The position numbers and the translations under genes were made by a program. Shown here piece by piece: positions 44,809 through 54,060 of a stretch of 64,000 nucleotides of DNA. This stretch comes from Halioglobus maricola (GTDB lineage: Bacteria; Pseudomonadota; Gammaproteobacteria; Pseudomonadales; Halieaceae): positions 2,370,501 through 2,434,500 of the forward strand of contig NZ_CP036422.1 of assembly GCF_009388985.1 (NCBI RefSeq), read 5' to 3'. The notes under the pieces are model-generated. The model made no database searches. It saw only the letters and a program-made list of their open reading frames with translations, and was not told the origin of the DNA. Within the stretch, counting starts at the first letter, position 1; each line of letters starts with the position of its first letter.

Positions 44809-44910
44809 AACCTAGTAATCACTTAGGTTTCGCAGCATCGCGATACTGCCAGATTTTGCCATGTTGCATGTGCAATTTCTGCCACCTGCCCCTGAGCCGC
44901 GCGCATTATA
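44809..44910 (-). promoter_or_regulatory. nqr promoter and dyad-rich leader
   Basis: On the minus strand a TATAAT -10 (44910-44905) lies about 150 bases before nqrA; the -35 is weak. The leader downstream holds three inverted repeats: TTGCACATGCAA (44875-44864, perfect), a near-perfect 16-base CAGTATCGCGATGCTG (44848-44833), and AACCTA...TAGGTT (44829-44809). They could be operator or RNA-structure elements. The rest of 44911-45080 shows nothing I can assign. Confidence 0.45.
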
Positions 44911-45080
44911 GGTTAAGCGCCTGAAAAAGGCCATACGATCTATGCCAGTTCTTTGATTCTGAAACGTTTTTTGGCGACTTGTTCGACCAATGTCTAATAC
45001 CAATTTCAGGGGCTAGTGTTGTTTCGGGCCAGCCAACTCCTGCTGGCGCTTGACGATAGCCGACCTGGGACGGGCAGAAA

Positions 45081-45112
45081 CAAAAACGCCCGGGCAGAAA
45101 CCTGCCCGGGCG
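45081..45112 (-). terminator. intrinsic terminator of gap
   Basis: An 11-base perfect stem: CGCCCGGGCAG (45087-45097) with CTGCCCGGGCG (45102-45112), loop AAAC; on the minus strand it is followed by five T. It lies about 20 bases after the gap stop. Confidence 0.88.
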
Positions 45113-45132
45113 CCAAAAGAATGCGAAAGGAA

Positions 45133-46602
45133 TCAGCCTTCTTTGGGATAGACGGCGTAATCGATACCCGCCATTTGCTCCAGAATACGATGCACCTGGC
45201 AGGAATAGCCGAATTCGTTGTCGTACCAGAGGTAGAGCACCGCCTGGTTGCCGTTCACGATCGTGGCCTGGGCATCGAAGATGCAGGCGTGGCGCGAGCC
45301 GACGAAGTCGGTGGAAACCACTTCCGGTGAGCTGGAGTAGTCAATCTGCTTGCGCAGCATCGAATGCAGCGCCATGTTGCGCATGTACTCGTTCACCTCG
45401 TCAGCAGTAGTTTCCGTGTTCAGCGTCAGGTTCAGAATCGCCATGGACACATTCGGGGTCGGCACACGGATCGCATTGCCGGTGAGCATGCCGTTGAGCT
45501 TGGGCAGCACTTTGCCCACCGCTTTGGCGGCGCCCGTCTCAGTCAGAACCATGTTAAGCGGCGCAGCGCGACCGCGACGATCACCCTTGTGATAGTTGTC
45601 AATCAGGTTCTGGTCATTGGTGAAGGCATGCACGGTCTCGACGTGGCCAGCCTTGATGCCGTACTGATCGTCCATGGCCTTCAGTGGCGGTGCTATAGCG
45701 TTGGTCGTACAGGAAGCTGCAGAGATTATCTGGTCAGCGGGGTCGATCACGTCATGGTTGATACCGTGCACGACGTTTTTGAGGTCACCCTTGCCGGGTG
45801 CGGTCAGGATCACCTTGCTCACGCCCTTGCTCTTGAGATGCTGGCCGAGGCCGTCTTCGTCGCGCCATACGCCGGTGTTGTCTACCACGATAGCGTTGTT
45901 AATACCGTAACTGGTGTAGTCGATGTCAGCAGGATCGTTGGCGTAAATCACCTTGACCTCATTGCCATTGGCAACGAACGACTGACGCTCCTCATCCACA
46001 CGAATGGTGCCGTCGAAAGCGCCGTGGATGGAATCGCGACGCAGCAGACTGGCACGTTTGACCAGATCGTTGGGAGCCTTGCCCTTGCGCACAACAATGG
46101 CGCGCAGGCGCAGGCCAGCACCGCCGTCGGTCTTGTCTATCAGAATTCGGGCCATCAAACGGCCGATGCGACCAAAACCATACAGAACCACGTCCTGCGG
46201 CTCTGGCAACGGCTCATCGGAAGAACCGATGTCTGCGGCCACCTCCTGACGAACGTATTCTTCAATTGAAAGGCCCTGGCCCATACCTTTGTCGTAGTAA
46301 TTGACAGCGATACGGCCAACATCGATGTGCGCGGGGCCGAGGTCCAGCTTGGACAGTTCAGTAATGACCGGGAAAGTTTCGAATTCTGACAATTCGTTTT
46401 CTTCAACCTGACGCACATAGCGATGGTCTTTCATCAGCTGTAGCACGGAAGCATTCACCATGGATTTACCATAGATGTAGCACTTCACGTTTTTTTCACG
46501 GGAAAGGGTGCCAACCAGGGGAATCATGCCCTCGGCCAGGGCCTCGCGTTCCTTCCAATCGGAAAAGTAATCAGCTGGGCGCTCTCTTTTGCGGTCTGTC
46601 AC
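45133..46602 (-). CDS. glyceraldehyde-3-phosphate dehydrogenase, long form
   Basis: 489 residues. An extra N-terminal region of about 135 residues precedes a standard GAPDH: NAD-binding YGFGRIGRLM (about 141-150) and the catalytic Cys298 in SAASCTTNAIAPP. Pseudomonas has the same long type beside mfd. It converts glyceraldehyde-3-phosphate and 1,3-bisphosphoglycerate; in these bacteria it may serve gluconeogenesis. The role of the extension is unknown. Divergent from mfd over 154 bases; own terminator. Confidence 0.95.
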   Translation of the reverse strand: MTDRKRERPADYFSDWKEREALAEGMIPLVGTLSREKNVKCYIYGKSMVNASVLQLMKDHRYVRQVEENELSEFETFPVITELSKLDLGPAHIDVGRIAVNYYDKGMGQGLSIEEYVRQEVAADIGSSDEPLPEPQDVVLYGFGRIGRLMARILIDKTDGGAGLRLRAIVVRKGKAPNDLVKRASLLRRDSIHGAFDGTIRVDEERQSFVANGNEVKVIYANDPADIDYTSYGINNAIVVDNTGVWRDEDGLGQHLKSKGVSKVILTAPGKGDLKNVVHGINHDVIDPADQIISAASCTTNAIAPPLKAMDDQYGIKAGHVETVHAFTNDQNLIDNYHKGDRRGRAAPLNMVLTETGAAKAVGKVLPKLNGMLTGNAIRVPTPNVSMAILNLTLNTETTADEVNEYMRNMALHSMLRKQIDYSSSPEVVSTDFVGSRHACIFDAQATIVNGNQAVLYLWYDNEFGYSCQVHRILEQMAGIDYAVYPKEG

Positions 46603-46756
46603 GGTGTGTCGTCCTGCGGTGGATATTGAGGGCGCGTATTATCTGCCTAAGCACTCCTTGATTCAACCGGACGAGTTCGGACATTTTCACGCACTGGAGC
46701 CAGCCCACCCCGGCACGCTACAATGCGCGCCCGCAAGCACGAGCTAAGCCCTACAC

Positions 46757-49700
46757 ATGTTTACATCCCTGGTCGCCACCACGCCCTGGCCAGAAAAATC
46801 GGGCACCCGCACGGCCCTCGGGCCCTTTTACGGCGGTGCTGATGCGCGCTGCGTCGCCGAGCTGGCCTCGCCCGATCGACTGACCATCGTGGTCACCGCA
46901 GATACCAGTTCAGCCATCGCACTGGAGCGAGAGCTACCGTTCTACCTGGACCAGGAGCTGGATATCCTGGCCTTCCCCGACTGGGAAACGCTGCCATACG
47001 ACAATTTTTCGCCCCACCAGGACATTATTTCCGAGCGTCTCCACACGCTGCACACCCTGCCGCGGACCCGGTCGGGCATTCTGATTGTGCCGGTGCCAAC
47101 GCTGATGCACCGCCTGCCACCGACCCACTACGTGGCAGGCTCCAGCCTGGTGCTGGAAGAAAACCAGCAGATCGATATCGACAGTTTCCGCCGCGATCTC
47201 GAGCGCAATGGCTACCGCAATGTGGACACTGTGTTCGAACATGGTGAGTTTGCCCTGCGCGGCTCGCTGTTCGACATTTTCCCCATGGGCAGCCCCCTGC
47301 CCTACCGAATTGACCTGCTGGACGACGAGGTCGACACGCTGCGTACCTTTGACCCGGAGAATCAGCGCACCGTAGAAAAGGTCAGTTCCATCAATTTACT
47401 GCCCGCCCGTGAATACCCACTGGACAACCGCGGCATTGGCCGCTTCCAGCTCAATTGGTATGACGCCTTCGATGTCGATCACGACGCCTGCCCCACCTAC
47501 GTGGAAGTGAGCGCCGGACGCAGCCCCGGTGGCTGCGAATACTATCTGCCGCTGTTTTTTGACGAGTGCGCGACGCTGTTCGACTACCTGCCCAAAGACG
47601 CAGCGATTGTCACCATCGGCGATCACGCGGGCGCCGCCAACCATTTCTGGCAGGAAGTGGGCACCAGGTTTGAAGAGTACGGTATCGACCCGCGCCGCCC
47701 ACTGCTGCCGCCTGCCCGCGGGTTTGTCCCGGTTGACGAATTTTACGGCGCCCTGAAGGGCTTTCCTGTACTGGAACTGCGCCACAATCCCGACGCCCCG
47801 GTACACGCGTCCACAGGCGTGCTGCCGCCGCCGGATTTGTCCACCGACCAGACGGTAACCTCTGCGGCCCAGGGTCTGGCCACCTTTATCGAAAGCCATG
47901 CGGCCCCGGTGCTGCTGTGCGCGGAATCCGCTGGCCGGCGCGAGATCCTGCTGCAATCACTCAAAGACCTGGGCCTGAAGCCGCCTGAGGTGAGTAACTG
48001 GCACGATTTCATTAGCTCGGGATTCGAATTCGCGATAGCCACGGCACCGCTGGACCGCGGCCTCTATCAGGGCCCCGGCGAACCGACCCTGATCAGTGAA
48101 TCGCAGCTGTTCGGCAACAGGGTCGCCCAGCGACGGCGCCGCAAGGCGACCTCGGAGAGCGCGGTAGCCAATGCTTTCCGTGATATCAATGAGTTGCGCG
48201 AGGGAGTGCCGGTAGTCCACCTGGAGCACGGTGTAGGTCGCTATGTCGGCCTGCAGACTCTTGAGGTAGACGGCCAGCAGGCAGAATTTCTCACGCTCGA
48301 GTACAACAAGGGTTCCAAGCTCTATGTGCCAGTAGCCTCACTCCATCTGATCAGTCGCTACGCCGGTGCCGATCCTGATGCCGCGCCGCTGCACACCCTG
48401 GGTTCTGAGCAGTGGGACAAGGCTCGCCGCAAAGCAAGCGAGCGCGCCAATGACATCGCCGCACAGCTGCTTGAGGTCTATGCCCGCCGCGAGGCACGCA
48501 AGGGCTATAAGTTTGAGTGCGATCCCATCGCCTACGACAAGTTTTCTGCCGCGTTCCCGTTTGAGGAAACGCCCGACCAGGAACAGGCCATCAAGGCGGT
48601 GGTCGACGACATGTGCAGCCCCCGGGTCATGGACCGGCTGGTCTGCGGTGATGTTGGCTTTGGCAAGACCGAAGTCGCCATGCGCGCGGCCTTTATCGCC
48701 AGTCAGAGCAAAAAGCAGGTTGCGGTACTTGTGCCAACCACCCTGCTCGCGCAACAACACCACGCTTCCTTCTGCGACCGCTTTGCCGATTGGCCGGTCA
48801 ACATCGAGGTGGTATCGCGTTTTAAGACCGCTGCCGACATCAAGGCCGTGAGCCAGCGCATTGCCGAGGGTAAGGTCGACATTCTGGTCGGCACCCACAA
48901 GCTGCTGCAATCGGATTTCAAGTTCTCCGACCTCGGCCTGCTGATCATCGACGAGGAACATCGCTTCGGGGTAAAGCAGAAAGAAACCATTAAGGCGCTG
49001 CGCTCAGAGGTGGACATCCTCACACTCACCGCGACGCCAATTCCGCGTACCCTCAATATGGCCCTTGGGGGCATGCGCGATCTCTCGATCATCGCCACTC
49101 CACCAGCCAGGCGTCTGTCGATTAAGACCTTTATCCGTGAGCATAATATTGCACTCATCAAGGAAGCAGTGCTGCGCGAGACGCTCCGGGGTGGCCAGGT
49201 GTACTACCTGCACAATGAAGTAAAATCGATCGAGGAAAGCGCCCGCAAACTGCAGGAACTGCTGCCGGAATTAAATATCGGAGTGGCCCATGGCCAACTG
49301 CGGGAGACAGAACTGGAGCAGGTAATGTCGTCGTTTTACCACCAGCGACATCACATCCTGTTATGTACCACCATCATCGAGACAGGGATCGACATTCCCA
49401 ACGCGAATACGATCATCATCGAGCGCGCTGACAAGTTCGGTCTGGCCCAACTGCACCAGCTGCGCGGTCGTGTAGGCAGATCTCACCACCAGGCCTATGC
49501 CTATCTTCTCACCCCACCGCGCTCAGCCATTACCGCGGACGCAGGAAAACGCCTGGAAGCCATCGAAGCCGCCGGCGATCTCGGTGCCGGCTATCTGCTG
49601 GCTACTCACGACCTCGAGATTCGCGGCGCCGGGGAACTGCTGGGCGACGAGCAAAGTGGCCAGATCCACAGTGTGGGTTTTGCGCTCTACATGGACATGC

Positions 49701-50221
49701 TGGAACGCGCAGTGGCCGCCCTAAAGCGCGGTGACATTCCCGACATCGACGCACCGCTTGACGCCGGCACAGAGGTTAATCTGCACATACCGGCACTCAT
49801 CCCAGAGGATTACCTGCCGGACGTAAACACCCGCCTGGTGCTGTACAAGCGAATTGCCGCTGCCGCCGACGAAGACCAGTTGCGCGAACTGCAAGTGGAG
49901 ATGATCGATCGATTTGGCCTGCTACCGGAACAAGTAGGCAACCTGTTCGAGACCTCGCGCGTGCGCTTGCTGGCACAGAAGCTGGGCATCAAGGCCATTG
50001 AAGCAGGCCCCGGTGGTGGTAGTATCGACTTCAAGGAAAGCACCCGGGTGGATCCCCTGGCACTGGTCAAACTGGTTCAGTCAGATCCGCGCGGCTACAA
50101 GCTGGCCGGCGCCACTCGCCTGCGTTTTGAACGCGAGTTGCCGGATCCGCTAGAACGCCAGCAGTTTGTCGAAAATTTGCTGGAGACATTTACTACCGAC
50201 GCCAAGGATACAGCCGCCTGA
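46757..50221 (+). CDS. mfd: transcription-repair coupling factor
   Basis: 1154 residues. UvrB-like N-terminus (about 1-340), RNA polymerase-interacting CarD-like domain (LREGVPVVHLEHGVGRYVGLQTL, about 478-500), RecG-like translocase (Walker A GDVGFGKTEVAMRAA; Walker B DEEHRFGV), TRG motif and D7 domain. It removes RNA polymerase stalled at lesions and recruits UvrA. A likely -10 TACAAT lies about 35 bases upstream. The TGA overlaps the next ATG by 1 base. Confidence 0.98.
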   Translation: MFTSLVATTPWPEKSGTRTALGPFYGGADARCVAELASPDRLTIVVTADTSSAIALERELPFYLDQELDILAFPDWETLPYDNFSPHQDIISERLHTLHTLPRTRSGILIVPVPTLMHRLPPTHYVAGSSLVLEENQQIDIDSFRRDLERNGYRNVDTVFEHGEFALRGSLFDIFPMGSPLPYRIDLLDDEVDTLRTFDPENQRTVEKVSSINLLPAREYPLDNRGIGRFQLNWYDAFDVDHDACPTYVEVSAGRSPGGCEYYLPLFFDECATLFDYLPKDAAIVTIGDHAGAANHFWQEVGTRFEEYGIDPRRPLLPPARGFVPVDEFYGALKGFPVLELRHNPDAPVHASTGVLPPPDLSTDQTVTSAAQGLATFIESHAAPVLLCAESAGRREILLQSLKDLGLKPPEVSNWHDFISSGFEFAIATAPLDRGLYQGPGEPTLISESQLFGNRVAQRRRRKATSESAVANAFRDINELREGVPVVHLEHGVGRYVGLQTLEVDGQQAEFLTLEYNKGSKLYVPVASLHLISRYAGADPDAAPLHTLGSEQWDKARRKASERANDIAAQLLEVYARREARKGYKFECDPIAYDKFSAAFPFEETPDQEQAIKAVVDDMCSPRVMDRLVCGDVGFGKTEVAMRAAFIASQSKKQVAVLVPTTLLAQQHHASFCDRFADWPVNIEVVSRFKTAADIKAVSQRIAEGKVDILVGTHKLLQSDFKFSDLGLLIIDEEHRFGVKQKETIKALRSEVDILTLTATPIPRTLNMALGGMRDLSIIATPPARRLSIKTFIREHNIALIKEAVLRETLRGGQVYYLHNEVKSIEESARKLQELLPELNIGVAHGQLRETELEQVMSSFYHQRHHILLCTTIIETGIDIPNANTIIIERADKFGLAQLHQLRGRVGRSHHQAYAYLLTPPRSAITADAGKRLEAIEAAGDLGAGYLLATHDLEIRGAGELLGDEQSGQIHSVGFALYMDMLERAVAALKRGDIPDIDAPLDAGTEVNLHIPALIPEDYLPDVNTRLVLYKRIAAAADEDQLRELQVEMIDRFGLLPEQVGNLFETSRVRLLAQKLGIKAIEAGPGGGSIDFKESTRVDPLALVKLVQSDPRGYKLAGATRLRFERELPDPLERQQFVENLLETFTTDAKDTAA

Positions 50222-51243
50222 TGCCGCTCGCGCCACGCCCATTGAGAACCGCCCTCGCTGCACTCTGCCTGCTTTCCACAACCGCTCACGCCAACGAGCG
50301 CTGGTATCAGGTTGAATTGCTCGTATTCAGTCACGAGACATCCAATTCTGTAGAACAGTGGGATCCGCTGCCAGAGCTCAGCTACCCCACCAGCGGCCGC
50401 TTCCTGGTATACCCGGTGCAAGTTGAATCAAGGTTGCAGGAATTTCCCGGCGAGAGTGAAATCAACGAATTCGGTCGCCAACTTATTGTGATGCCTCCGG
50501 AGGTTGCGCCGGATGCCTCTGCTCAGCCCACCGACGAAACTGTCACTCCAGATACCTCTGAGGCCGCACAGACAGCGTCCGCAGAGGTCGAAGCAGCTGA
50601 GCAACTCTACCCGACGCCGTTCGTCGCCCTGCCCCATCGCCAGCGCGAATTTCACGGTAAATCAGCGTACATGCAGCGCACAGGTAAATACCGCACCCTG
50701 TTCCATGAATCCTGGGTGCAGCCAATGCAGGCGGAAGGCAGCGCCGTCCCTCTGGTGTTGGACGCCTCGGGTGACATTCAGAACTGGCCGCGCCTGCAAG
50801 GTACGGTGAAACTCCACATCGCACGCTACCTGCACATCGAGACTAACCTGTGGCTGAATACCTCGGGCGACTACCTGCCGGGAGAATGGCGTATGCCGGC
50901 TCCACCGCTGGGACCCGCCTCACTGATCGTGGAACACCCTGAACCCTCACTGCCGGAAGAACCCGAACCGTACTACGTTAATCAAGTGTCGTTCGACGAG
51001 CCGGGCACAGCCGATGATCCCAATTCCCTGTCTGACGCAGCGGAAGACCTGGGCCCGGTCTATCCATGGCGCCATGCGGTCGCACTGCAACAGGCGCGCC
51101 GCATGCGCAGCAACGAGGTGCACTACATCGATCATCCACTAATGGGCGTGGTCATCAAGTTCACGCCGCTGGATGATGAGGAGTTACATGATATGGGATT
51201 GGCTGAAGCGGAAGCCACGGCGGCAAAAGCCGCAAAGCCTTAG
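50221..51243 (+). CDS. CsiV family (cell-wall-associated) protein
   Basis: 340 residues, signal peptide (about 1-25, ending TAHA). The family hallmark is RWYQVELLVFSHETSNSVEQWDP right after it, and a C-terminal HYIDHPLMGVVIKFTPL. Homologues next to mfd are called CsiV or peptidoglycan-binding CsiV; those in Acinetobacter and Pseudomonas are little studied. Translationally coupled to mfd, and overlaps the convergent mtnP by 4 bases. Confidence 0.85.
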   Translation: MPLAPRPLRTALAALCLLSTTAHANERWYQVELLVFSHETSNSVEQWDPLPELSYPTSGRFLVYPVQVESRLQEFPGESEINEFGRQLIVMPPEVAPDASAQPTDETVTPDTSEAAQTASAEVEAAEQLYPTPFVALPHRQREFHGKSAYMQRTGKYRTLFHESWVQPMQAEGSAVPLVLDASGDIQNWPRLQGTVKLHIARYLHIETNLWLNTSGDYLPGEWRMPAPPLGPASLIVEHPEPSLPEEPEPYYVNQVSFDEPGTADDPNSLSDAAEDLGPVYPWRHAVALQQARRMRSNEVHYIDHPLMGVVIKFTPLDDEELHDMGLAEAEATAAKAAKP

Positions 51244-51980
51244 AATTGACGTGACAGCGTTGCAATAAGGCCGGCAACGACCCCGGCTTCTCGCTCTAGC
51301 GTTGCGCGCATCATCTCCAGCGTAAGCGGTTCGTCTCCCAGACCCGCCGCCGCGTTGACCACCATGCAAATGCTGGCATAGGCCAGGCCCAGCTCGCGGG
51401 CCAGGGAGGCTTCCGGCATCCCGGTCATGCCAACAACATCGCAGCCGTCCCGTGCCATACGTCGGATTTCCGCCGCCGTTTCCAGCCTTGGCCCCTGCAT
51501 GACACCGTGTACACCTTGAGTCTCACAATCCAACGCCAGTTTTCCAGCGGCCGCCACCACAGCTGCACGCAAACCTGCATCGTAAGGCTCAGTAAAATCG
51601 ATATGCATCAGCTCGCCGCTGTCACCGGTATCGAAGGTGTGCTCTCGGCCCCAGGTATAGTCGATTACCTGGTCGGGAAGCATCAGGCGACCAGGACGCA
51701 TGGCCGGCGCAATACCGCCGACAGCGTTCACGCCAACGACATGGGTAGCACCCAGCTTTCTGAGCGCCCATAAGTTGGCCCGATAGTTGACCCGATGTGG
51801 CGGAATGGCGCGCGGGCTGCCATGGCGATGAAGGAAAAAAAGGGTAACGTCGCCCAAACGGCCTTCCTGCACGGGGCGTGAAGGTTCACCAAAAGGCGTC
51901 TCAACCGCATGGCTGTCCACAATTTCAAGGCCCTTGAGTTGATCCAGACCGGTGCCACCGACGACTGCCAGAGTCTTCAA
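51240..51980 (-). CDS. mtnP: S-methyl-5'-thioadenosine/thioinosine phosphorylase
   Basis: 246 residues, PNP/MTAP class II fold: VVGGTGLDQLKG, FLHRHGSPRAIPPHRVNYRAN with the phosphate-binding RH, VNAVGGIAPAMRPG, and VVGMTGMPEASLARELGLAYASICMVVN. It recycles methylthioadenosine from polyamine synthesis. The Pseudomonas orthologue at the same locus prefers methylthioinosine after deamination, which may hold here. The start overlaps the end of the MscS-type gene (ATGA). Confidence 0.92.
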   Translation of the reverse strand: MKTLAVVGGTGLDQLKGLEIVDSHAVETPFGEPSRPVQEGRLGDVTLFFLHRHGSPRAIPPHRVNYRANLWALRKLGATHVVGVNAVGGIAPAMRPGRLMLPDQVIDYTWGREHTFDTGDSGELMHIDFTEPYDAGLRAAVVAAAGKLALDCETQGVHGVMQGPRLETAAEIRRMARDGCDVVGMTGMPEASLARELGLAYASICMVVNAAAGLGDEPLTLEMMRATLEREAGVVAGLIATLSRQF

Positions 51981-53077
51981 GATTGCTCCTCTGGTGCCGC
52001 TTGTTCCAGATGCAGGGTCTGGGTCGGGAATGCGACATCAGCGCCGTTGACATGGATAATCTCGAGAATCTTCAGCATGACATCCTGCTTGATCTCATGA
52101 AACGTGACCCAGTCTGTCGTCTTGGTGAACGTATAGACGAAGAAATCCAGCGAGGACGGTCCGAAGGAAACGAAATTTACGATAAGCGTACGCGACATAT
52201 CCAGGTCGGGGTGATTGCGCAGCATCTCTTTCACCTGAGTGACGACTGGCCCCATCAATGCGGAATCTTCATAGCGCAGGCCGATGGTTTCGTAGATACG
52301 ACGATTCAGCATGCGCGAAGGGTTTTCCACGGAGATCTGGAGGAAAGTCGAATTCGGCACATAGAGTGGCCGCTGGTCGAAGGTGCGAATACGGGTGAGT
52401 CGCCAGCCAATGTCCTCAACGGTGCCCTCTATGCTCTTGTCCGGAGATCGGATCCAGTCGCCGGCAGTGAACGGGCGATCCAGGTACACACTGAGCCCGC
52501 CGAAAAAGTTTGCCAGTAAATCTTTTGCTGCGAAGCCCACGGCGATGCCACCGATGCCGCCAAAGGCCAGTAAACCTGAAATAGACACACCCAGGCTCTG
52601 GAGGATCATCAAGCCCGCGGATACCCACAGTACAAATCGCGCGAGCTTGGCGACTGCATGGACCGTCGCCTTGTCGGCGGATTTCCGTGAACCGCGTTTC
52701 TCGCAGAGCAATTCTTCTTCAACACCCTTGATGACGCGCTGCAGAAACCAGGCCAGCAGCACCACGAGCGCCGTGTCGTAGGCCTTGAGGAGAAAAGCCT
52801 GCAGGGCGTCTGCTACCGGGTAGATTTCCAGGGTCAGGTACATCACCAGCACCCACAGAATAACCCGCACAGGCTGGGCGAGTGCAGTTACCACAACATC
52901 ATCCCAGTTGTGCTCCGTGACGCTGGCGGCGTGGTGCAGCTTGCGCACGATCGCACCGAGCGCGAGATGAGCTGCACAGGCCAATGCCAGCAGAAGCAGC
53001 AGCGCCAGCAATTGCCCTTCGATACCGAGGGTTAATGCCAGGCTGTCAAATTGCGAGCCAAGTCCTTTCATAAGCAA
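51977..53077 (-). CDS. mechanosensitive channel, MscS family
   Basis: 366 residues. Three or four N-terminal TM helices, then the pore-lining helix and beta domain GIAVGFAAKDLLANFFGGLSVYLDRPFTAGDWI (about 175-207), and an alpha/beta C-terminal vestibule (VNFVSFGPSSLDFFVYTFTK). It releases solutes on hypo-osmotic shock. Longer than E. coli MscS (286). Upstream of mtnP in the same transcript. The 242 bases before it hold no gene. Confidence 0.93.
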   Translation of the reverse strand: MLMKGLGSQFDSLALTLGIEGQLLALLLLLALACAAHLALGAIVRKLHHAASVTEHNWDDVVVTALAQPVRVILWVLVMYLTLEIYPVADALQAFLLKAYDTALVVLLAWFLQRVIKGVEEELLCEKRGSRKSADKATVHAVAKLARFVLWVSAGLMILQSLGVSISGLLAFGGIGGIAVGFAAKDLLANFFGGLSVYLDRPFTAGDWIRSPDKSIEGTVEDIGWRLTRIRTFDQRPLYVPNSTFLQISVENPSRMLNRRIYETIGLRYEDSALMGPVVTQVKEMLRNHPDLDMSRTLIVNFVSFGPSSLDFFVYTFTKTTDWVTFHEIKQDVMLKILEIIHVNGADVAFPTQTLHLEQAAPEEQS

Positions 53078-53319
53078 TTTTTAGACGATTTTTTCATGTG
53101 CAAGATATGTGGTTAGTTCTGAAACGATATATAAATCTGGGGCAGAGATTAAGTCATCTCTTGAAGTCTAGCGCAACTGATTGATACGTTTCGAAAAGAA
53201 TTTCGTTGGCACTAAAGAGAATTTCTACCCCTGTTTTTATAGCCTTTTCACATAATGGACAGCCTTTCCCAGCGTGATATGTTGGTCTGCCATGACCGTC
53301 ACTACCGGAGGAAAACCGG

Positions 53320-53637
53320 ATGAAAATGCTTAGCCCCGTTGTCGGCGGCTGGTACAAGGACCTTCAGACCAGCGCCCTGTTCGAGGTGGTGGACTGGGAC
53401 CCCAGTACCCTGACTATAGAAACCCAATACCTGGACGGCGAAGTCTCCGAATACGACCTGGACGCCTGGCGAGAAATGCGCCTTGAAAGCGCCGAAGCCC
53501 CCGAAGACTGGCGCACAGCCTTCGAACTTGATGACGAAGACTTATTGGACCCGGACCTGCCCATGCACCCCGAGGATTGGAACAGCCCTATCAATGTGAT
53601 CGAGCCCGACGCCATGTATGGCGTGGAGGATTTTTAG
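53320..53637 (+). CDS. DUF6763 family protein
   Basis: 105 residues, acidic. Conserved core GWYKDLQTSALFEVVDWDPSTLTIETQYLDGEVSEYDLDAWREM, with a Pro/Asp-rich tail. Small cytoplasmic proteins of this family are common in marine gammaproteobacteria; function unknown. GGAGG upstream supports the start. It may be transcribed alone. Confidence 0.8.
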   Translation: MKMLSPVVGGWYKDLQTSALFEVVDWDPSTLTIETQYLDGEVSEYDLDAWREMRLESAEAPEDWRTAFELDDEDLLDPDLPMHPEDWNSPINVIEPDAMYGVEDF

Positions 53638-53893
53638 CCGCAACTGAAAAGTGCAAAGACTCCTTGCGGCCGCCAGTTCTGACAGCCTTCGGAGCATTGT
53701 GTGTATAACGCAGAGCTGCCGCAGATCTACCGCGGGGATCCAGCCCATCAGGGAACACCCGCATAGACTGATCAACATAGGGAAAAGCGCGCGCCATTTC
53801 CGCCCATATCTCACGAACAAGATTGCGAACCTCAGGCCATTGGGGCGCGTAACTGATGGCATTTTTCTTGTCCGGACTGTTGATCACGTTCAC
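53591..53893 (-). CDS. doubtful small ORF between DUF6763 and lexA
   Basis: 100 codons from GTG 53893 (GGGGAA just upstream). The first 90 residues look protein-like (NAISYAPQWPEVRNLVREIWAEMARAFPYVD), but the last 15 are antisense to the DUF6763 end. No family recognised. Either a real short gene (a SulA-like gene sits near lexA in Pseudomonas, without visible similarity) or chance. Confidence 0.3.
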   Translation of the reverse strand: MNVINSPDKKNAISYAPQWPEVRNLVREIWAEMARAFPYVDQSMRVFPDGLDPRGRSAAALRYTHNAPKAVRTGGRKESLHFSVAAKNPPRHTWRRARSH

Positions 53894-54014
53894 TCATTCC
53901 CCGCAATAGATTCCAAATTTCACTATCCATTACAAGGCGCAAGCCAAACAGGACCGATCGCGCCGCTATCATGTCTGTTCACGCCAAGGCCCTGTTTGCG
54001 ACGCGACACCGAAT

Positions 54015-54030
54015 CTGTATATAATCACAG
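54015..54030 (+). promoter_or_regulatory. SOS box 1 of lexA
   Basis: CTGTATATAATCACAG, a perfect CTGT-N8-ACAG LexA site, 31 bases before the lexA ATG. It overlaps a TATAAT that may be the -10. Confidence 0.93.
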
Positions 54031-54033
54031 TAC

Positions 54034-54049
54034 CTGTATAAATAAACAG
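54034..54049 (+). promoter_or_regulatory. SOS box 2 of lexA
   Basis: CTGTATAAATAAACAG, a second perfect CTGT-N8-ACAG site, 3 bases after box 1 and 11 bases before the ATG. Tandem boxes suggest tight, cooperative autorepression. Confidence 0.93.
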
Positions 54050-54060
54050 ATAGGGCACAC

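Noticed and set aside
44812..45003. 63-codon minus-strand frame before nqrA
   Set aside because: Spans the likely nqr promoter and its dyads; composition not protein-like.
45364..46269. 301-codon plus-strand open frame
   Set aside because: Antisense to the GAPDH gene.
53154..53357. 67-codon minus-strand frame with CPLCE
   Set aside because: Overlaps the DUF6763 start and promoter; no ribosome binding site or recognisable family.
53638..53674. GCCGCAA/TTGCGGC hairpin after DUF6763
   Set aside because: About 20-base loop and no T-run after the stem in either direction, so not supported as a terminator.
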